Source: Rhizobium terrae (GTDB lineage: Bacteria; Pseudomonadota; Alphaproteobacteria; Rhizobiales; Rhizobiaceae). Taken from it: a DNA stretch of 64,000 nucleotides. Position numbers and translations under genes: made by a program. Within the stretch, counting starts at the first letter, position 1; each line of letters starts with the position of its first letter. Positions 47,720 to 61,961 of this stretch are shown here, in pieces. The notes below the pieces were generated by a model. That model did not search any database and was not told the DNA's origin. It saw only the letters and a program-made list of their open reading frames with translations. The DNA is taken from the NCBI RefSeq assembly GCF_003425685.1, contig NZ_QJKM01000004.1, positions 372,001 through 436,000 on the forward strand, in the 5' to 3' direction.

Positions 47720-50131
47720 ATGTCCAAGGGACCGGCAACAGAACGCGTGGCTGAAGGGAAGGCCGGCTCCGATCCCATCCTCGGTTATGCCGCGCTGCCG
47801 GGCGTCGCCGACGAGATGCTGGACGTCAACGGTCAGATCCGGCCCGTCTGGCGCAACCTCATCAACCATCTGAGCCGCCTGACGGAAGGCGAATTGCACG
47901 AGCGTTTCGCCCGCGCCGACCGTTACCTGCGCGATGCCGGCGTTTTCTACCGCACCTACGGCGCCCAGGGCAGCGGCGAGCGCAACTGGCCGATCAGCCA
48001 CGTACCCATCCTGATCGACGGCAGCGAGTGGGAGGCCGTCTCCCGCGGCCTGGTGCAGCGCGCCGAACTTCTGGAAACGCTGATCGCCGACATCTACGGC
48101 GAAAACCGCCTGGTGCAGGAAGGCATCCTGCCGCCGGCGCTGATCGCCGGCAATTCGGAATTCCTGCGTCCTCTGGTCGGCGTCAGGCCGGTCGGCGGCC
48201 ATTACCTGCATTTCTGCTCCTTCGAGATCGGCCGCGGCCCCGACGGCAACTGGTGGGTTCTCGCCGACCGCACCCAGGCGCCCTCCGGCGCCGGTTTCGC
48301 GCTGGAAAACCGCGTCGCGACGACGCGCGCCTTTTCCGACATCTATGCCGAAAGCCATGTGCATCGCCTCGCCTCCTTCTTCGGTGCCTTCCGCGATGCG
48401 CTCCAGGGACACAAGCAGTATCCGGAGGATCGCATCGCGGTGCTTTCCCCGGGTCCCGCCAACGAAACCTATTTCGAACACGCCTATATCGCCCGCTATC
48501 TCGGCTTCATGCTGCTCGAAGGCGAGGACCTGACCGTCGTCAACAACCGCGTCATGGTGCGTACCGTCGCCGGCCTGAAGCCGATCGGCGTGCTCTGGCG
48601 CCGCCTCGATGCCTCCTATGCCGATCCGCTGGAACTCAATCAGAATTCCCATATCGGCACCCCCGGCATGGTGCAGGCGCTTCGCTCCGGCGCCGTCACC
48701 TTCGTCAACGCGCTCGGCTCGGGCATTCTGGAAACCCGCGCGCTGCTCGCCTTCATGCCGACCATCTGTCGCCACCTGACCGGCGAGGACCTCGTCATGC
48801 CGTCGATCGCCACCTGGTGGTGCGGCCAGAAGAGCGAGCGGGAACATGTCGCCAAGAATATCGAGCGCATGGTGATCGGCCCGGCCTATTCGCGCCTGCC
48901 GTTCTTCGACGACAACGGCCAATCGGTGCTCGGCTCCTCGCTGCGCAAGTCCGCCAAGGACACGGTCGGCGAATGGCTGGCGAACGAGGGTGCCAAGCTC
49001 GTCGGCCAGGAGGTCGTGACGCTTTCGACGACGCCGGCCTATGTCGGCGGCAAGCTCATCCCCCGGCCGATGTCGCTGCGCGTCTTCGCCGCGCGCACCG
49101 AAAGCGGCTGGCAGATCATGCCGGGCGGTTTTGCCCGCATCGGCTCCGGCGACGATGTCGCGGCGATCGCCATGCAGGCCGGCGGCACGGCCGCCGACGT
49201 CTGGATCGTCTCCGACAAGCCGGTCGCCAAGCCGACGCTGCTGCCGCCGGAGGAAAGTTTTACCCGCAACATGCCGGGTTCGCTGCCGAGCCGTGCGGCC
49301 GACAACCTCTTCTGGCTCGGCCGCTATATCGAGCGGGCCGAAGGAGCGCTGCGCATCCTGCGTGCCTGGCATCTGCGCTACGCCGAATCCGCCGATCCCG
49401 ACGCGCCGCTGCTTGCCGATATCACCCGTTACCTGAAGGGCATCGACATCGAGATGGTGAAGGCGGTGCCGGCACCACTCTTGCGCAACATCGACAGCGC
49501 CATCTATTCCGCCAGCAACCTGCGCGACCGTTTTTCGCCGGACGGCTGGCTGGCGCTCACCGACCTGGCGAAAACCGCCCGCCGCTTCCACGACAGGGTG
49601 CAGCCGGGCGACGACGCAGCGCATGCCATGACCGTGCTTCTGCGCAAGCTCGCGGGCTTTGCCGGTCTCGTGCATGAAAACATGTACCGCTTCACCGGCT
49701 GGCGCTTCCTGTCGATCGGCCGTCACCTGGAACGCGGCCTGCACATGACCCGCCTGCTCGGCCACATGTCCGGCCCCGACGCGCCGGACGGCTCGCTCGA
49801 CATGTTGATCGAGATCGGCGACAGCGTCATGACCCATCGCCGCCGCTACAACGTCAACACCGCCCGCCTGACGGTCGCCGACCTCTTGGCGCTCGATCCC
49901 TTGAACCCGCGTTCGATCCTTTTCCAGCTGAACGAGATCCGCACCGAGGTGGAGCAGCTGCCGAACGCTTTCGTCAACGGTCAGATGTCACCCTTCTACC
50001 GCGAGGCGATGCGGCTGCATTCCGGGCTTGCGGTGATGACGCCGGAAGCGATGAACGAGGAGACCTACCAGAAGCTCGAACAGGAGATGGAGAAGCTGTC
50101 CGACATTCTCGGCCAGACTTACTTCAGTTGA
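47720..50131 (+). CDS. Circularly permuted ATP-grasp + Alpha-E (DUF403) fusion protein
   Basis: 803 residues. Residues ~75-490 form the circularly permuted ATP-grasp type 2 domain (DUF404/DUF407): PISHVPILIDGSEWEAVSRG, YGENRLVQEGILPPALI, LADRTQAPSGAGFALENR, LSPGPANETYFEHAYIARYL and NALGSGILETRALLAFMP are its usual blocks. From ~515 the all-helical Alpha-E domain begins (LPSRAADNLFWLGRYIERAE). Elsewhere the two parts are often separate genes. ATP-grasp enzymes join carboxylates to amines via acyl-phosphate; with the DUF2126 ligase it could build or modify a peptide. It starts 9 nt after the previous stop. Confidence 0.9.
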   Translation: MSKGPATERVAEGKAGSDPILGYAALPGVADEMLDVNGQIRPVWRNLINHLSRLTEGELHERFARADRYLRDAGVFYRTYGAQGSGERNWPISHVPILIDGSEWEAVSRGLVQRAELLETLIADIYGENRLVQEGILPPALIAGNSEFLRPLVGVRPVGGHYLHFCSFEIGRGPDGNWWVLADRTQAPSGAGFALENRVATTRAFSDIYAESHVHRLASFFGAFRDALQGHKQYPEDRIAVLSPGPANETYFEHAYIARYLGFMLLEGEDLTVVNNRVMVRTVAGLKPIGVLWRRLDASYADPLELNQNSHIGTPGMVQALRSGAVTFVNALGSGILETRALLAFMPTICRHLTGEDLVMPSIATWWCGQKSEREHVAKNIERMVIGPAYSRLPFFDDNGQSVLGSSLRKSAKDTVGEWLANEGAKLVGQEVVTLSTTPAYVGGKLIPRPMSLRVFAARTESGWQIMPGGFARIGSGDDVAAIAMQAGGTAADVWIVSDKPVAKPTLLPPEESFTRNMPGSLPSRAADNLFWLGRYIERAEGALRILRAWHLRYAESADPDAPLLADITRYLKGIDIEMVKAVPAPLLRNIDSAIYSASNLRDRFSPDGWLALTDLAKTARRFHDRVQPGDDAAHAMTVLLRKLAGFAGLVHENMYRFTGWRFLSIGRHLERGLHMTRLLGHMSGPDAPDGSLDMLIEIGDSVMTHRRRYNVNTARLTVADLLALDPLNPRSILFQLNEIRTEVEQLPNAFVNGQMSPFYREAMRLHSGLAVMTPEAMNEETYQKLEQEMEKLSDILGQTYFS

Positions 50132-50144
50132 GGCGCCCGCAGCG

Positions 50145-51026
50145 ATGCTCTACGATCTCAATCTCCACATGGGTTATGTCTACGATGTCCCGGCGTCCGG
50201 CGCCCGGCATGTGATCCGTGTCCTGCCGCTTTCGCTGCCGGACCGGCAGCGGCTGATCGCAGGTTCGATCACCGTCGCGCCCAATGCCGACGAGAAGGTC
50301 ACCTTCATCGATTTCTTCGGCCAGCAGGCCACCTCCGTGCTGCTGCGCGCGCCGCATGACCGGCTGGACATCCGCATGCAGGCCCGCGTCTTGGTGGAGG
50401 CCCAGCCGCTGACGGCCGATCTTTCACCGGAACTCGATACGCTCGTGGACGAACTCGCCGACCTCTGGTCGGTCGATGCCGCCTCGCCGCACCATCTGAC
50501 CGGGCCGAGCCCGCGCCTGCCCGAAGAGCCGCAGATCGCCGCCTATGCGCGGGAAACCTTGAAGCCCGGCTGGACCGTGCGGGAGATCGCGCTTGCGCTC
50601 TGCGCCCGCGTCCACAAGGATTTCACCTATGATGCGAAGGCCACCACCGTCGATACGACGCCGAAGGAGGCCTTCCGCCTGAAGCGCGGCGTCTGCCAGG
50701 ATTTCGCGCATATCATGATCGTCGCATTGCGCAGCCTCGGCATCCCCGCCGGCTACGTCTCGGGCTTCCTGCGCACCATCCCGCCGCCCGGCAAGGAACG
50801 GCTCGAAGGCGCCGACGCCATGCATGCCTGGGTGCGTGTCTGGTGCGGCGAGACCATGGGTTACCTGGAACTCGACCCGACCAACAACATCCCGGCCGGC
50901 AGCGACCATATCGTCGTCGCCTACGGCCGCGATTATGCCGACATCGCGCCGGTCATCGGTGTGCTCAAGGGATACGGCAACCAGAAGGCCGTCCAGGCTG
51001 TCGACGTCATTCCGCTGAAATCGTAA
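50145..51026 (+). CDS. Transglutaminase family cysteine protease-like protein
   Basis: 293 residues, 13 nt after the ATP-grasp/Alpha-E gene. An N-terminal beta domain (~1-85) precedes the transglutaminase core, in which C184 (RGVCQDFAHIMIVALRSLGI), H228 (DAMHAWVRVWCG) and D244 (LELDPTNN) make an intact triad. GYVSGFLRT is the conserved strand after the active-site helix. Such proteins most often act as peptidases or amide transferases; in this context it is expected to process the product of the two ligases. No secretion signal. Confidence 0.9.
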   Translation: MLYDLNLHMGYVYDVPASGARHVIRVLPLSLPDRQRLIAGSITVAPNADEKVTFIDFFGQQATSVLLRAPHDRLDIRMQARVLVEAQPLTADLSPELDTLVDELADLWSVDAASPHHLTGPSPRLPEEPQIAAYARETLKPGWTVREIALALCARVHKDFTYDAKATTVDTTPKEAFRLKRGVCQDFAHIMIVALRSLGIPAGYVSGFLRTIPPPGKERLEGADAMHAWVRVWCGETMGYLELDPTNNIPAGSDHIVVAYGRDYADIAPVIGVLKGYGNQKAVQAVDVIPLKS

Positions 51027-51165
51027 ATTCCTCGCCAAGGAACCGTATATTCTTGGGAATCGCTAAAATTGCAGCGGTTCGCTTAGACCTTCCTATACCC
51101 GCATGCGCTAGAGATGCCGCCAGTGAATGTTCAAATGAGTTGAACGGATCTGAAGGGCAACGACG

Positions 51166-52416
51166 ATGCAGGCTCACTTTTCGCGGCTGATGAGGGACCG
51201 CTCCGGCAATTTCGGCATTATGACCGCCATCATGTTGCCGGTCCTCCTTGGCGTCGCCGGCATGGCGATGGACGTCACGCATGCGCTGGACGAAAAGAAC
51301 CGGATGCAGGGGTTCGCGGACGCCGCCACTCTCGCAGCCGCATCTGCCATGGCCGACAAGGGCACCATGACGGCGCAGGAAGCCGAAGCCCTCGCCATGA
51401 ACGCATATATTACGCAGTCCACGGCAGCAGATGCGGATGAAACCGCCGAGCAGAAAGCGGCCAAAGCCGCAAAGGAAGCGGAACTCCGGAAGGATACCCA
51501 GTTCGCCGCAACCACCACGACGTCCTCGCACACGGCCGCAAGCTACGACGTGCGCATGACGAGCAGCTATAACATTCCGATGAACGGCCTGAGCGCCGTG
51601 CTGGGTTTCAAGACCCTGCGCGTCACCATCGAGAGCAAGGCTGCGAGCGCCCGCGAAGGCAACGCTCTTTCCATGTATCTGGCGCTCGACGAGTCCGGCT
51701 CGATGGCCTGGGACACCAGCACTGTGGATCCGCTCAATCCGACCAAGCAGGAACCCTATAACTGCAACCCCAACTGGTGGGAGATCTGCTACCGCACCGT
51801 TCCCAACTACATCAGCAAGATGGCTTCGCTGAAAGCCGCCGCCGCGGTCATGTTCGGTGAGCTCGACAAGGCGGACCCGCAAGGCGAACTCATCCGCGTC
51901 GGGGCGGATTCCTACGACGACAAGACCAAGAAGGAACAGTCGATCCAGTGGGGAACGAGCTATGTCAAGACCTATGTCAACAAGCTGCCCGAGCCGCCGG
52001 ATGGCGGCACCGATGCCAGCGGCGCGATCGCCAACGCATTCAACGCGCTGAAGAAGGCGAACGCCACCGAAAAGACCGCGCATGACGGGAAGAAGAACAC
52101 CAGCTTCGAACGCTTCATCGTGCTGATGACCGACGGCGAGATGACCGGCAACAGCGCCAGCTGGAACAAGACGCTGGACGAAAAGGTCCGCGGCATCTGC
52201 GACCAGGCGAAAGCCGACAAGGATGCCGGCGGCAACCCGATCAAGATCTACTCGATCGCCTTCATGGCGCCGCAGAAGGGCAAGGAACTGCTGGAATACT
52301 GCTCGAGCGGCAAGGACGACTACTACTATGAGCCGAACAACATGACCCAGCTGGTCCAGAGCTTCGGCGAAATCGCCCGCAAGGCGGCCAAGACCGGCAC
52401 CCGCCTGACGAACTGA
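51166..52416 (+). CDS. TadG-like pilus-assembly protein with von Willebrand factor A domain
   Basis: 416 residues. TadE/TadG-type N terminus: RSGNFGIMTAIMLPVLLGVA with a Gly-rich hydrophobic helix, then DAATLAAASAMADKG. From ~165 a vWA domain opens with the MIDAS motif LDESGSMAWDTS; MTDGEMTG carries the later metal Asp. Family members are surface or pilus-related (Flp/Tad) adhesion proteins, but no other tad gene is nearby and many rhizobia carry such orphans. GAAGG lies before the ATG. Followed by a clear terminator. Confidence 0.88.
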   Translation: MQAHFSRLMRDRSGNFGIMTAIMLPVLLGVAGMAMDVTHALDEKNRMQGFADAATLAAASAMADKGTMTAQEAEALAMNAYITQSTAADADETAEQKAAKAAKEAELRKDTQFAATTTTSSHTAASYDVRMTSSYNIPMNGLSAVLGFKTLRVTIESKAASAREGNALSMYLALDESGSMAWDTSTVDPLNPTKQEPYNCNPNWWEICYRTVPNYISKMASLKAAAAVMFGELDKADPQGELIRVGADSYDDKTKKEQSIQWGTSYVKTYVNKLPEPPDGGTDASGAIANAFNALKKANATEKTAHDGKKNTSFERFIVLMTDGEMTGNSASWNKTLDEKVRGICDQAKADKDAGGNPIKIYSIAFMAPQKGKELLEYCSSGKDDYYYEPNNMTQLVQSFGEIARKAAKTGTRLTN

Positions 52417-52441
52417 ACCGATTGCAGACAGGTCGCAGAAG

Positions 52442-52469
52442 CGCCCCGCCCTCACCGGCGGGGCGTTTT
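52442..52469 (+). terminator. Rho-independent terminator after the TadG-like gene
   Basis: CGCCCCGCC (52442-52450) pairs with GGCGGGGCG (52457-52465), followed by TTTT; it isolates the glycogen cluster from upstream transcription. Confidence 0.9.
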
Positions 52470-52613
52470 GCTTTGTGCTCCGCCCGGTAATGAGGCAAAG
52501 ATAAATCGATCATTGCAACAGTGTCATAACGGTGCATAAACTGTATCTATACATCATGCCAGATGGACTGAATCGGACGCTCTTCCTCCCGCTCCCCAGA
52601 AAGTTGGCGACAT

Positions 52614-55076
52614 ATGAACAATACGTCTTCCCAGGTCGAAATTCCCCAGCCGGCTCCCCGCAGCTCCCGCCCTGAAATCATGGCGGAGGAGATCATCGAG
52701 CGCCTGACCTACCGCATAGGCAAGGATGCCAAGGTCGCCAAGCCGCATGACTGGCTGACCGCAACCATCCTCGTGGTGCGCGACCGAATCATCGACAAAT
52801 GGATGGAGAGTACCCGCAAGGTCTACCGTACCGGCGACAAGCGCGTTTATTACCTCTCGCTCGAATTCCTGATCGGTCGCCTGATGCGCGACGCCGTCAC
52901 GAATATGGGCCTGATGACGGAGATCCGCGATGCGCTGTCCTCGCTCGGCGTCGACATCGACGTGATCGCCGGCCTGGAGCCGGATGCGGCGCTCGGCAAC
53001 GGCGGCCTCGGCCGCCTCGCCGCCTGTTTCATGGAATCGATGGCAACCGTCGATATCCCCGCCTATGGCTACGGCATCCGTTATGTCCACGGCCTTTTCC
53101 GCCAGCAGATGGCGGATGGCTGGCAGGTCGAACTGCCGGAAAACTGGCTCGCCCACGGCAACCCCTGGGAATTCGAGCGCCGCGAAAGCTCCTACGAGAT
53201 CGGTTACGGCGGCACGGTGGAGACGGTCGGCGGTTACGACGAGGCGCCCCGCTACGTCTGGAAGCCGGCCGAACGTGTCATCGCCATGGCCTATGACACG
53301 CCGGCGGTCGGCTGGCGGGGCAAGCGCGTCAACACGCTGCGCCTCTGGTCAGCCCAGCCGATCGACCCGATCCTGCTCGACGCCTTCAATGCCGGCGACC
53401 ATATCGGCGCGCTGCGCGACAGCAACAAGGCGGAGGCGCTGACCCGCGTTCTCTATCCGGCCGACGCCAACCCGGCCGGCCAGGAACTGCGCCTGCGCCA
53501 GGAATTCTTCTTCTCGTCGGCCTCGCTTCAGGACATTCTGCGCCGCCACCTGCAGCAGTATCCCGATTTCACCAACCTGCATGAAAAGGTATCCATCCAG
53601 CTGAACGACACCCATCCGGCCGTGTCGATCGCCGAACTGATGCGCCTCCTGACCGACATCCACGGCATGGATTTCGAGCAGGCCTGGGATATCACCCGGC
53701 ATACCTTCTCCTACACCAACCACACGCTCCTGCCGGAAGCGCTGGAAAGCTGGCCGGTGCCGCTGTTCGAGCGCCTTCTGCCGCGCCACATGCAGATCAT
53801 CTACGCGATCAACGCCGTGATCCTGATCGAGGCCCGCAAGAACAAGAGCTTCTCCGACAGCCAGATCCGCTCGATCTCGCTGATCGACGAGGGCGGCGAA
53901 CGCCGGGTGCGGATGGGCAACCTCGCCTTCGTCGGATCACATTCGGTGAACGGCGTCTCGGCGCTCCATACCGATCTGATGAAGGTCACGGTCTTCTCCG
54001 ATCTTCACACCCTTTATCCGACACGCATCAACAACAAGACGAACGGCATCACGCCGCGCCGCTGGATGATGCAGTGCAATCCGGGCCTCACCTCGCTGGT
54101 GCAGGAAGCGATCGGCAGCAAGTTCCTCGACGATACGGAAGCCCTGCGCGACCTCGACACTCACGCGGACGACAAGGCTTTCCAGGAAAAGTTCGCCGCG
54201 GTGAAGCGCGCCAACAAGGTGCAGCTCGCCAATCTCGTCGGCAGCCGCATGGGCATCCGTCTCGATCCGTCGGCGATGTTCGACATCCAGATCAAGCGCA
54301 TCCACGAATACAAGCGCCAGCTGCTCAACATCGTCGAGACAGTGGCGCTCTACGACCAGATCCGCTCGCATCCGGAAATGGATTGGGTCCCGCGCGTGAA
54401 GCTTTTCGCCGGCAAGGCAGCGCCGAGCTATCACAACGCCAAGCTGATCATCAAGCTTGCCAACGATGTGGCCCGCACCATCAACAACGACCCGGCTGTG
54501 CGCGGCCTCCTGAAGGTCGTCTTCGTGCCGAATTACAACGTCTCGCTCGCCGAGATCATGGTTCCGGCCGCCGACCTTTCCGAACAGATCTCGACCGCCG
54601 GCATGGAAGCGTCGGGTACCGGCAACATGAAGTTCGCGTTGAACGGCGCGCTGACCATCGGCACGCTCGACGGCGCCAATGTCGAGATGCGCGATCACGT
54701 CGGCGAGGACAACATCGTCATCTTCGGCATGACCGCCGACGAGGTCCAGAAGGTCCGCGACGAAGGCCACCAGCCCCGCGCCATCATCGAGAGTTCGCGC
54801 GAACTGGCCCAGGCGCTGAACGCCATCGCCACCGGCGTCTTCTCGCCCGACGACCGTTCCCGCTTCACCGGCCTGATCGACGGCATCTACAATCACGACT
54901 GGTTCATGGTCGCCGCCGATTTCGACGCCTATGCGGAAGCCCAGCGCAACGTTGACCAAATCTGGTCCGACCCTAAATCCTGGTACTCCAAGACCATACG
55001 CAACACCGCCCGCATGGGATGGTTCTCCTCCGATAGAACTATTCGCCAGTACGCGTCGGAAATCTGGAGAGCCTGA
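52614..55076 (+). CDS. glgP: Glycogen phosphorylase
   Basis: 820 residues. Releases glucose-1-phosphate from alpha-1,4-glucan ends using phosphate and PLP. The PLP lysine is K673 in [20 protein letters not shown]; the substrate and dimer motifs [28 protein letters not shown] and [12 protein letters not shown] are all canonical. First gene of the glycogen cluster: glgB begins within its stop codon, so phosphorylase and synthesis genes are co-transcribed. The upstream ~140 nt after the TadG terminator should hold the operon promoter; only weak candidates (TTGCAA near 52515) are seen. Confidence 0.96.
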   Translation: MNNTSSQVEIPQPAPRSSRPEIMAEEIIERLTYRIGKDAKVAKPHDWLTATILVVRDRIIDKWMESTRKVYRTGDKRVYYLSLEFLIGRLMRDAVTNMGLMTEIRDALSSLGVDIDVIAGLEPDAALGNGGLGRLAACFMESMATVDIPAYGYGIRYVHGLFRQQMADGWQVELPENWLAHGNPWEFERRESSYEIGYGGTVETVGGYDEAPRYVWKPAERVIAMAYDTPAVGWRGKRVNTLRLWSAQPIDPILLDAFNAGDHIGALRDSNKAEALTRVLYPADANPAGQELRLRQEFFFSSASLQDILRRHLQQYPDFTNLHEKVSIQLNDTHPAVSIAELMRLLTDIHGMDFEQAWDITRHTFSYTNHTLLPEALESWPVPLFERLLPRHMQIIYAINAVILIEARKNKSFSDSQIRSISLIDEGGERRVRMGNLAFVGSHSVNGVSALHTDLMKVTVFSDLHTLYPTRINNKTNGITPRRWMMQCNPGLTSLVQEAIGSKFLDDTEALRDLDTHADDKAFQEKFAAVKRANKVQLANLVGSRMGIRLDPSAMFDIQIKRIHEYKRQLLNIVETVALYDQIRSHPEMDWVPRVKLFAGKAAPSYHNAKLIIKLANDVARTINNDPAVRGLLKVVFVPNYNVSLAEIMVPAADLSEQISTAGMEASGTGNMKFALNGALTIGTLDGANVEMRDHVGEDNIVIFGMTADEVQKVRDEGHQPRAIIESSRELAQALNAIATGVFSPDDRSRFTGLIDGIYNHDWFMVAADFDAYAEAQRNVDQIWSDPKSWYSKTIRNTARMGWFSSDRTIRQYASEIWRA

Positions 55077-57292
55077 TGAAAAAATCGCCGCGCGTCCTCG
55101 ATGACGGAAGAGCCCCGGGCGAAATTCCGTTATCCGAGATCGAGGCGATTTTGGAAGGCAGGCATACCAACCCCTTCGCCGTCCTCGGGCTGCACAAGCT
55201 CGGGGACGCGTTTCGGGTCCGTTGCTTCGTGCCCGGCGCGGAAGCGGTCACCGCTCTCGCGCTGAACGGCACCGAGCTCGGGGAATTGACCCGCCGCCAC
55301 GAGGCCGGTTATTTCGAAGGCCTCGTCAACGCCTCCCATCTCCAGCCCGTCCGTTACCGCGCCCGCCGCGGCGACGACGAATGGGCCGTCACCGATCCCT
55401 ATTCCTTCGGCCCCGTGCTCGGCCCGATGGACGACTATTTCGTGCGCGAAGGCTCGCACCTGCGGCTCTTCGACAAGATGGGCGCCCATCCGATGAAACA
55501 TGAAGGCGTCGAGGGGTTTCACTTCGCCGTCTGGGCGCCGAACGCCAAACGCGTCTCGGTCGTCGGCGAATTCAACGGCTGGGACGGCCGCCGGCATGTC
55601 ATGCGCCTGCGCGTCGATACCGGCATCTGGGAAATCTTCGCCCCCGACGTCCGGGCCGGCTCCAACTACAAGTTCGAGATCGTCGGCAAGAACGGCAGGC
55701 TCCTGCCGCTGAAGGCCGATCCTTACGCCCGCCGCGCCGAACTGCGCCCCGACACCGCCTCGGTCACGGCTCCCGAACTCTCGCAGAAATGGGAGGACGA
55801 CGCCCACCGGGAATTCTGGGAAAAGGCCGACCATCGCCGCCAGCCGATCACCATCTACGAGGTGCATGCCGGTTCCTGGCGCCGCAAGCCGGACGGCTCC
55901 TTCCTTTCCTGGGACGAACTCGCCTCCGAGCTCATCCCCTATTGCACCGACATGGGCTTCACCCATATCGAATTCCTGCCCGTTACCGAACATCCGTTCG
56001 ACCCGTCCTGGGGTTATCAGACGACCGGCCTCTTCGCGCCGACGGCCCGCTTCGGCGAACCGGAGGGTTTCGCCCGTTTCGTCAACGGCTGCCACAAGGT
56101 CGGCATCGGCGTCATCCTCGACTGGGTGCCGGCGCATTTCCCGACCGATGCCCACGGCCTGCGCTTCTTCGACGGCACTGCGCTTTACGAACACGCCGAT
56201 CCGCGCCAGGGGTTCCATCCGGACTGGAACACGGCGATCTACAATTTCGGCCGCAACGAAGTCCTTTCCTACCTCGTCAACAACGCGCTCTACTGGGCGG
56301 AGAAATTCCACTTGGACGGGCTCCGCGTCGATGCCGTCGCCTCCATGCTCTACCTCGATTATTCGAGGAAGGAAGGCGAATGGGTGCCGAACGAATATGG
56401 GGGGCGCGAGAATCTGGAAGCGGTGCGTTTCCTCCAGAAGATGAACTCGCTCTCCTATGGCGCCCATCCGGGCGTGATGACCATCGCCGAGGAGAGTACC
56501 TCCTGGCCCAAGGTCTCGCATCCCGTCCACGAGGGCGGCCTCGGTTTCGGCTTCAAGTGGAACATGGGCTTCATGCACGACACGCTGAGCTATCTGAAGC
56601 GCGAGCCGATCCACCGCAAGCATCACCACAACGAGCTCACCTTCGGCCTGCTCTACGCCTATTCGGAAAACTTCGTCCTGCCGCTCTCCCACGACGAAGT
56701 GGTGCACGGCAAGGGCTCGCTGATCGCCAAGATGGCCGGCGACGACTGGCAGAAGTTTGCGAACCTGCGCGCCTATTACGGTTTCATGTGGGGTTATCCC
56801 GGCAAGAAGCTGCTCTTCATGGGCCAGGAATTCGCCCAGTGGGCGGAGTGGAGCGAAGCCCGCTCGCTCGATTGGAACCTGTTGGCTTACCACCCGCACG
56901 AAGGCATGCGTCGCCTGGTGCGGGACCTGAACTTCTGTTACCGCTCCAAGCCCGCGCTGCATGCGCGCGATTGCGAGGGCGAAGGCTTCCGCTGGCTGAT
57001 CGCCGACGATGCGGACAATTCCGTCTACGCGTGGCTGCGCATGGCGCCGGGCGAGAAGCCGGTGGCGGTCATCAGCAATTTTACGCCCGTCTACCGGGAA
57101 AATTACCGCGTTCCCTTGCCAAACGAGGGCAGATGGCGGGAAATCCTGAATACCGACGCGGAGATCTACGGCGGCAGCGGCAAGGGCAATGGCGGGCGCG
57201 TTCAGGCTGTGAACGCGGGAGGAACCGTCACCGCCGAAGTCACCCTGCCGCCGCTCGCGACGATCATGCTCGAACTGGAACAACAGGCCTAG
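55076..57292 (+). CDS. glgB: 1,4-alpha-glucan branching enzyme
   Basis: 738 residues, normal length. Adds alpha-1,6 branches to glycogen (GH13). It has the N-terminal CBM48/GlgB_N modules ([20 protein letters not shown]) and the barrel motifs [30 protein letters not shown] (nucleophile Asp), [10 protein letters not shown] (acid Glu) and [12 protein letters not shown]. The start ATG shares one base with the glgP stop (TGATG), giving translational coupling. An alternative frame continuing past the end is antisense-strand artefact only. Confidence 0.96.
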   Translation: MKKSPRVLDDGRAPGEIPLSEIEAILEGRHTNPFAVLGLHKLGDAFRVRCFVPGAEAVTALALNGTELGELTRRHEAGYFEGLVNASHLQPVRYRARRGDDEWAVTDPYSFGPVLGPMDDYFVREGSHLRLFDKMGAHPMKHEGVEGFHFAVWAPNAKRVSVVGEFNGWDGRRHVMRLRVDTGIWEIFAPDVRAGSNYKFEIVGKNGRLLPLKADPYARRAELRPDTASVTAPELSQKWEDDAHREFWEKADHRRQPITIYEVHAGSWRRKPDGSFLSWDELASELIPYCTDMGFTHIEFLPVTEHPFDPSWGYQTTGLFAPTARFGEPEGFARFVNGCHKVGIGVILDWVPAHFPTDAHGLRFFDGTALYEHADPRQGFHPDWNTAIYNFGRNEVLSYLVNNALYWAEKFHLDGLRVDAVASMLYLDYSRKEGEWVPNEYGGRENLEAVRFLQKMNSLSYGAHPGVMTIAEESTSWPKVSHPVHEGGLGFGFKWNMGFMHDTLSYLKREPIHRKHHHNELTFGLLYAYSENFVLPLSHDEVVHGKGSLIAKMAGDDWQKFANLRAYYGFMWGYPGKKLLFMGQEFAQWAEWSEARSLDWNLLAYHPHEGMRRLVRDLNFCYRSKPALHARDCEGEGFRWLIADDADNSVYAWLRMAPGEKPVAVISNFTPVYRENYRVPLPNEGRWREILNTDAEIYGGSGKGNGGRVQAVNAGGTVTAEVTLPPLATIMLELEQQA

Positions 57293-57310
57293 GGAATTTG
57301 GGAGGGAAGA

Positions 57311-58573
57311 ATGATCGAGAAAAGAATCCAGCCCCTGTCACGCGATGCAATGGCTTACGTGCTTGCGGGCGGCCGGGGAAGCCGCCTCAAGGAACTGACC
57401 GACCGGCGCGCCAAGCCGGCCGTCTATTTCGGCGGCAAGGCGCGCATCATCGATTTCGCGCTGTCGAACGCGCTGAACTCGGGCATCCGCCGCATCGGCG
57501 TCGCGACCCAGTACAAGGCGCATTCGCTGATCCGCCACATGCAGCGCGGCTGGAACTTCTTCCGCCCCGAACGCAACGAGAGCTTCGATATCCTGCCGGC
57601 CTCCCAGCGCGTTTCGGAGACGCAGTGGTATGAAGGCACGGCCGACGCCGTCTACCAGAACATCGACATCATCGAAGCCTATGCGCCCGAATACATGGTC
57701 ATCCTCGCCGGCGACCACGTCTACAAGATGGACTACGAATACATGCTGCAGCAGCATGTGGACAGCGGCGCCCAGGTGACGGTCGGCTGCCTGGAAGTGC
57801 CGCGCATGGAAGCGACCGGCTTCGGCGTCATGCATGTCAACGAGAAGGACGAGATCATCGCCTTCGTCGAAAAGCCCGCCGACCCGCCCGGCATCCCCGG
57901 CAATCCGGATTTCGCGCTGGCCTCGATGGGCATCTACGTCTTCCACACCAAGTTCCTGATGGACATCCTGAAGCGGGATGCCGAAACGGCGGGTTCCAGC
58001 CGCGATTTCGGCAAGGACATCATCCCCTATATCGTCGAGAACGGCAAAGCCGTCGCCCACCGCTTCGCCGACAGCTGCGTCCGATCCGATTTCGAGCGCG
58101 AACCCTACTGGCGCGACGCGGGTACGATCGACGCCTACTGGCAGGCCAATATCGACCTGACGGAAGTCGTCCCCGGCCTCGACATCTACGACAAGTCCTG
58201 GCCAATCTGGACCTATGCGGAAATCACCCCGCCGGCAAAATTCGTCCATGACGACGAGAACCGCCGCGGCTCGGCCATCTCCTCGGTCGTGTCCGGCGAT
58301 TGCATCATTTCCGGGTCCTCGCTGCACCGCAGCCTGCTGTTCACCGGCGTGCGCGCCAACTCCTATTCGCGCCTTGACGGCGCGGTCATCCTCCCGAATG
58401 TCCGTATCGGAAGACGCGCGCAGCTTCGCAATGTCGTCATCGATGCCGGTGTAACCATCCCCGAAGGCCTGGTGGTCGGCGAGGATGCGGAACTTGATGC
58501 AAAGCGCTTCCGCCGCAGCGAGAACGGCATCTGCCTGATCACCCAGTCGATGATCGACAAACTGGACATGTAA
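57311..58573 (+). CDS. glgC: Glucose-1-phosphate adenylyltransferase
   Basis: 420 residues. Makes ADP-glucose, the committed step for glycogen synthesis. N-terminal nucleotidyltransferase signature [20 protein letters not shown] (18-37) and [13 protein letters not shown], sugar-binding GTADAVYQN and EKPADPPG, then a C-terminal left-handed beta-helix ([20 protein letters not shown]) that usually binds allosteric regulators (fructose-6-phosphate/pyruvate in Agrobacterium). GGAGGG 6 nt before the ATG; 18 nt after glgB. Confidence 0.96.
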   Translation: MIEKRIQPLSRDAMAYVLAGGRGSRLKELTDRRAKPAVYFGGKARIIDFALSNALNSGIRRIGVATQYKAHSLIRHMQRGWNFFRPERNESFDILPASQRVSETQWYEGTADAVYQNIDIIEAYAPEYMVILAGDHVYKMDYEYMLQQHVDSGAQVTVGCLEVPRMEATGFGVMHVNEKDEIIAFVEKPADPPGIPGNPDFALASMGIYVFHTKFLMDILKRDAETAGSSRDFGKDIIPYIVENGKAVAHRFADSCVRSDFEREPYWRDAGTIDAYWQANIDLTEVVPGLDIYDKSWPIWTYAEITPPAKFVHDDENRRGSAISSVVSGDCIISGSSLHRSLLFTGVRANSYSRLDGAVILPNVRIGRRAQLRNVVIDAGVTIPEGLVVGEDAELDAKRFRRSENGICLITQSMIDKLDM

Positions 58574-58579
58574 TACAAA

Positions 58580-61840
<3,261 letters not shown>

Positions 61841-61961
61841 GCCGCTTCCTCTTCGCGAGCAATCTTTTGGGGGAGAGCATGGCATGGAAGTCTTACCGGA
61901 ATGATTCCCGTCATTTGAAACCAAAAATCTGGCGGCACAGATCGGGGTGAAGAATTTCACG

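Noticed and set aside
47318..49837. 839-codon antisense open frame over the ATP-grasp gene
   Set aside because: Same reason: composition-driven shadow frame.
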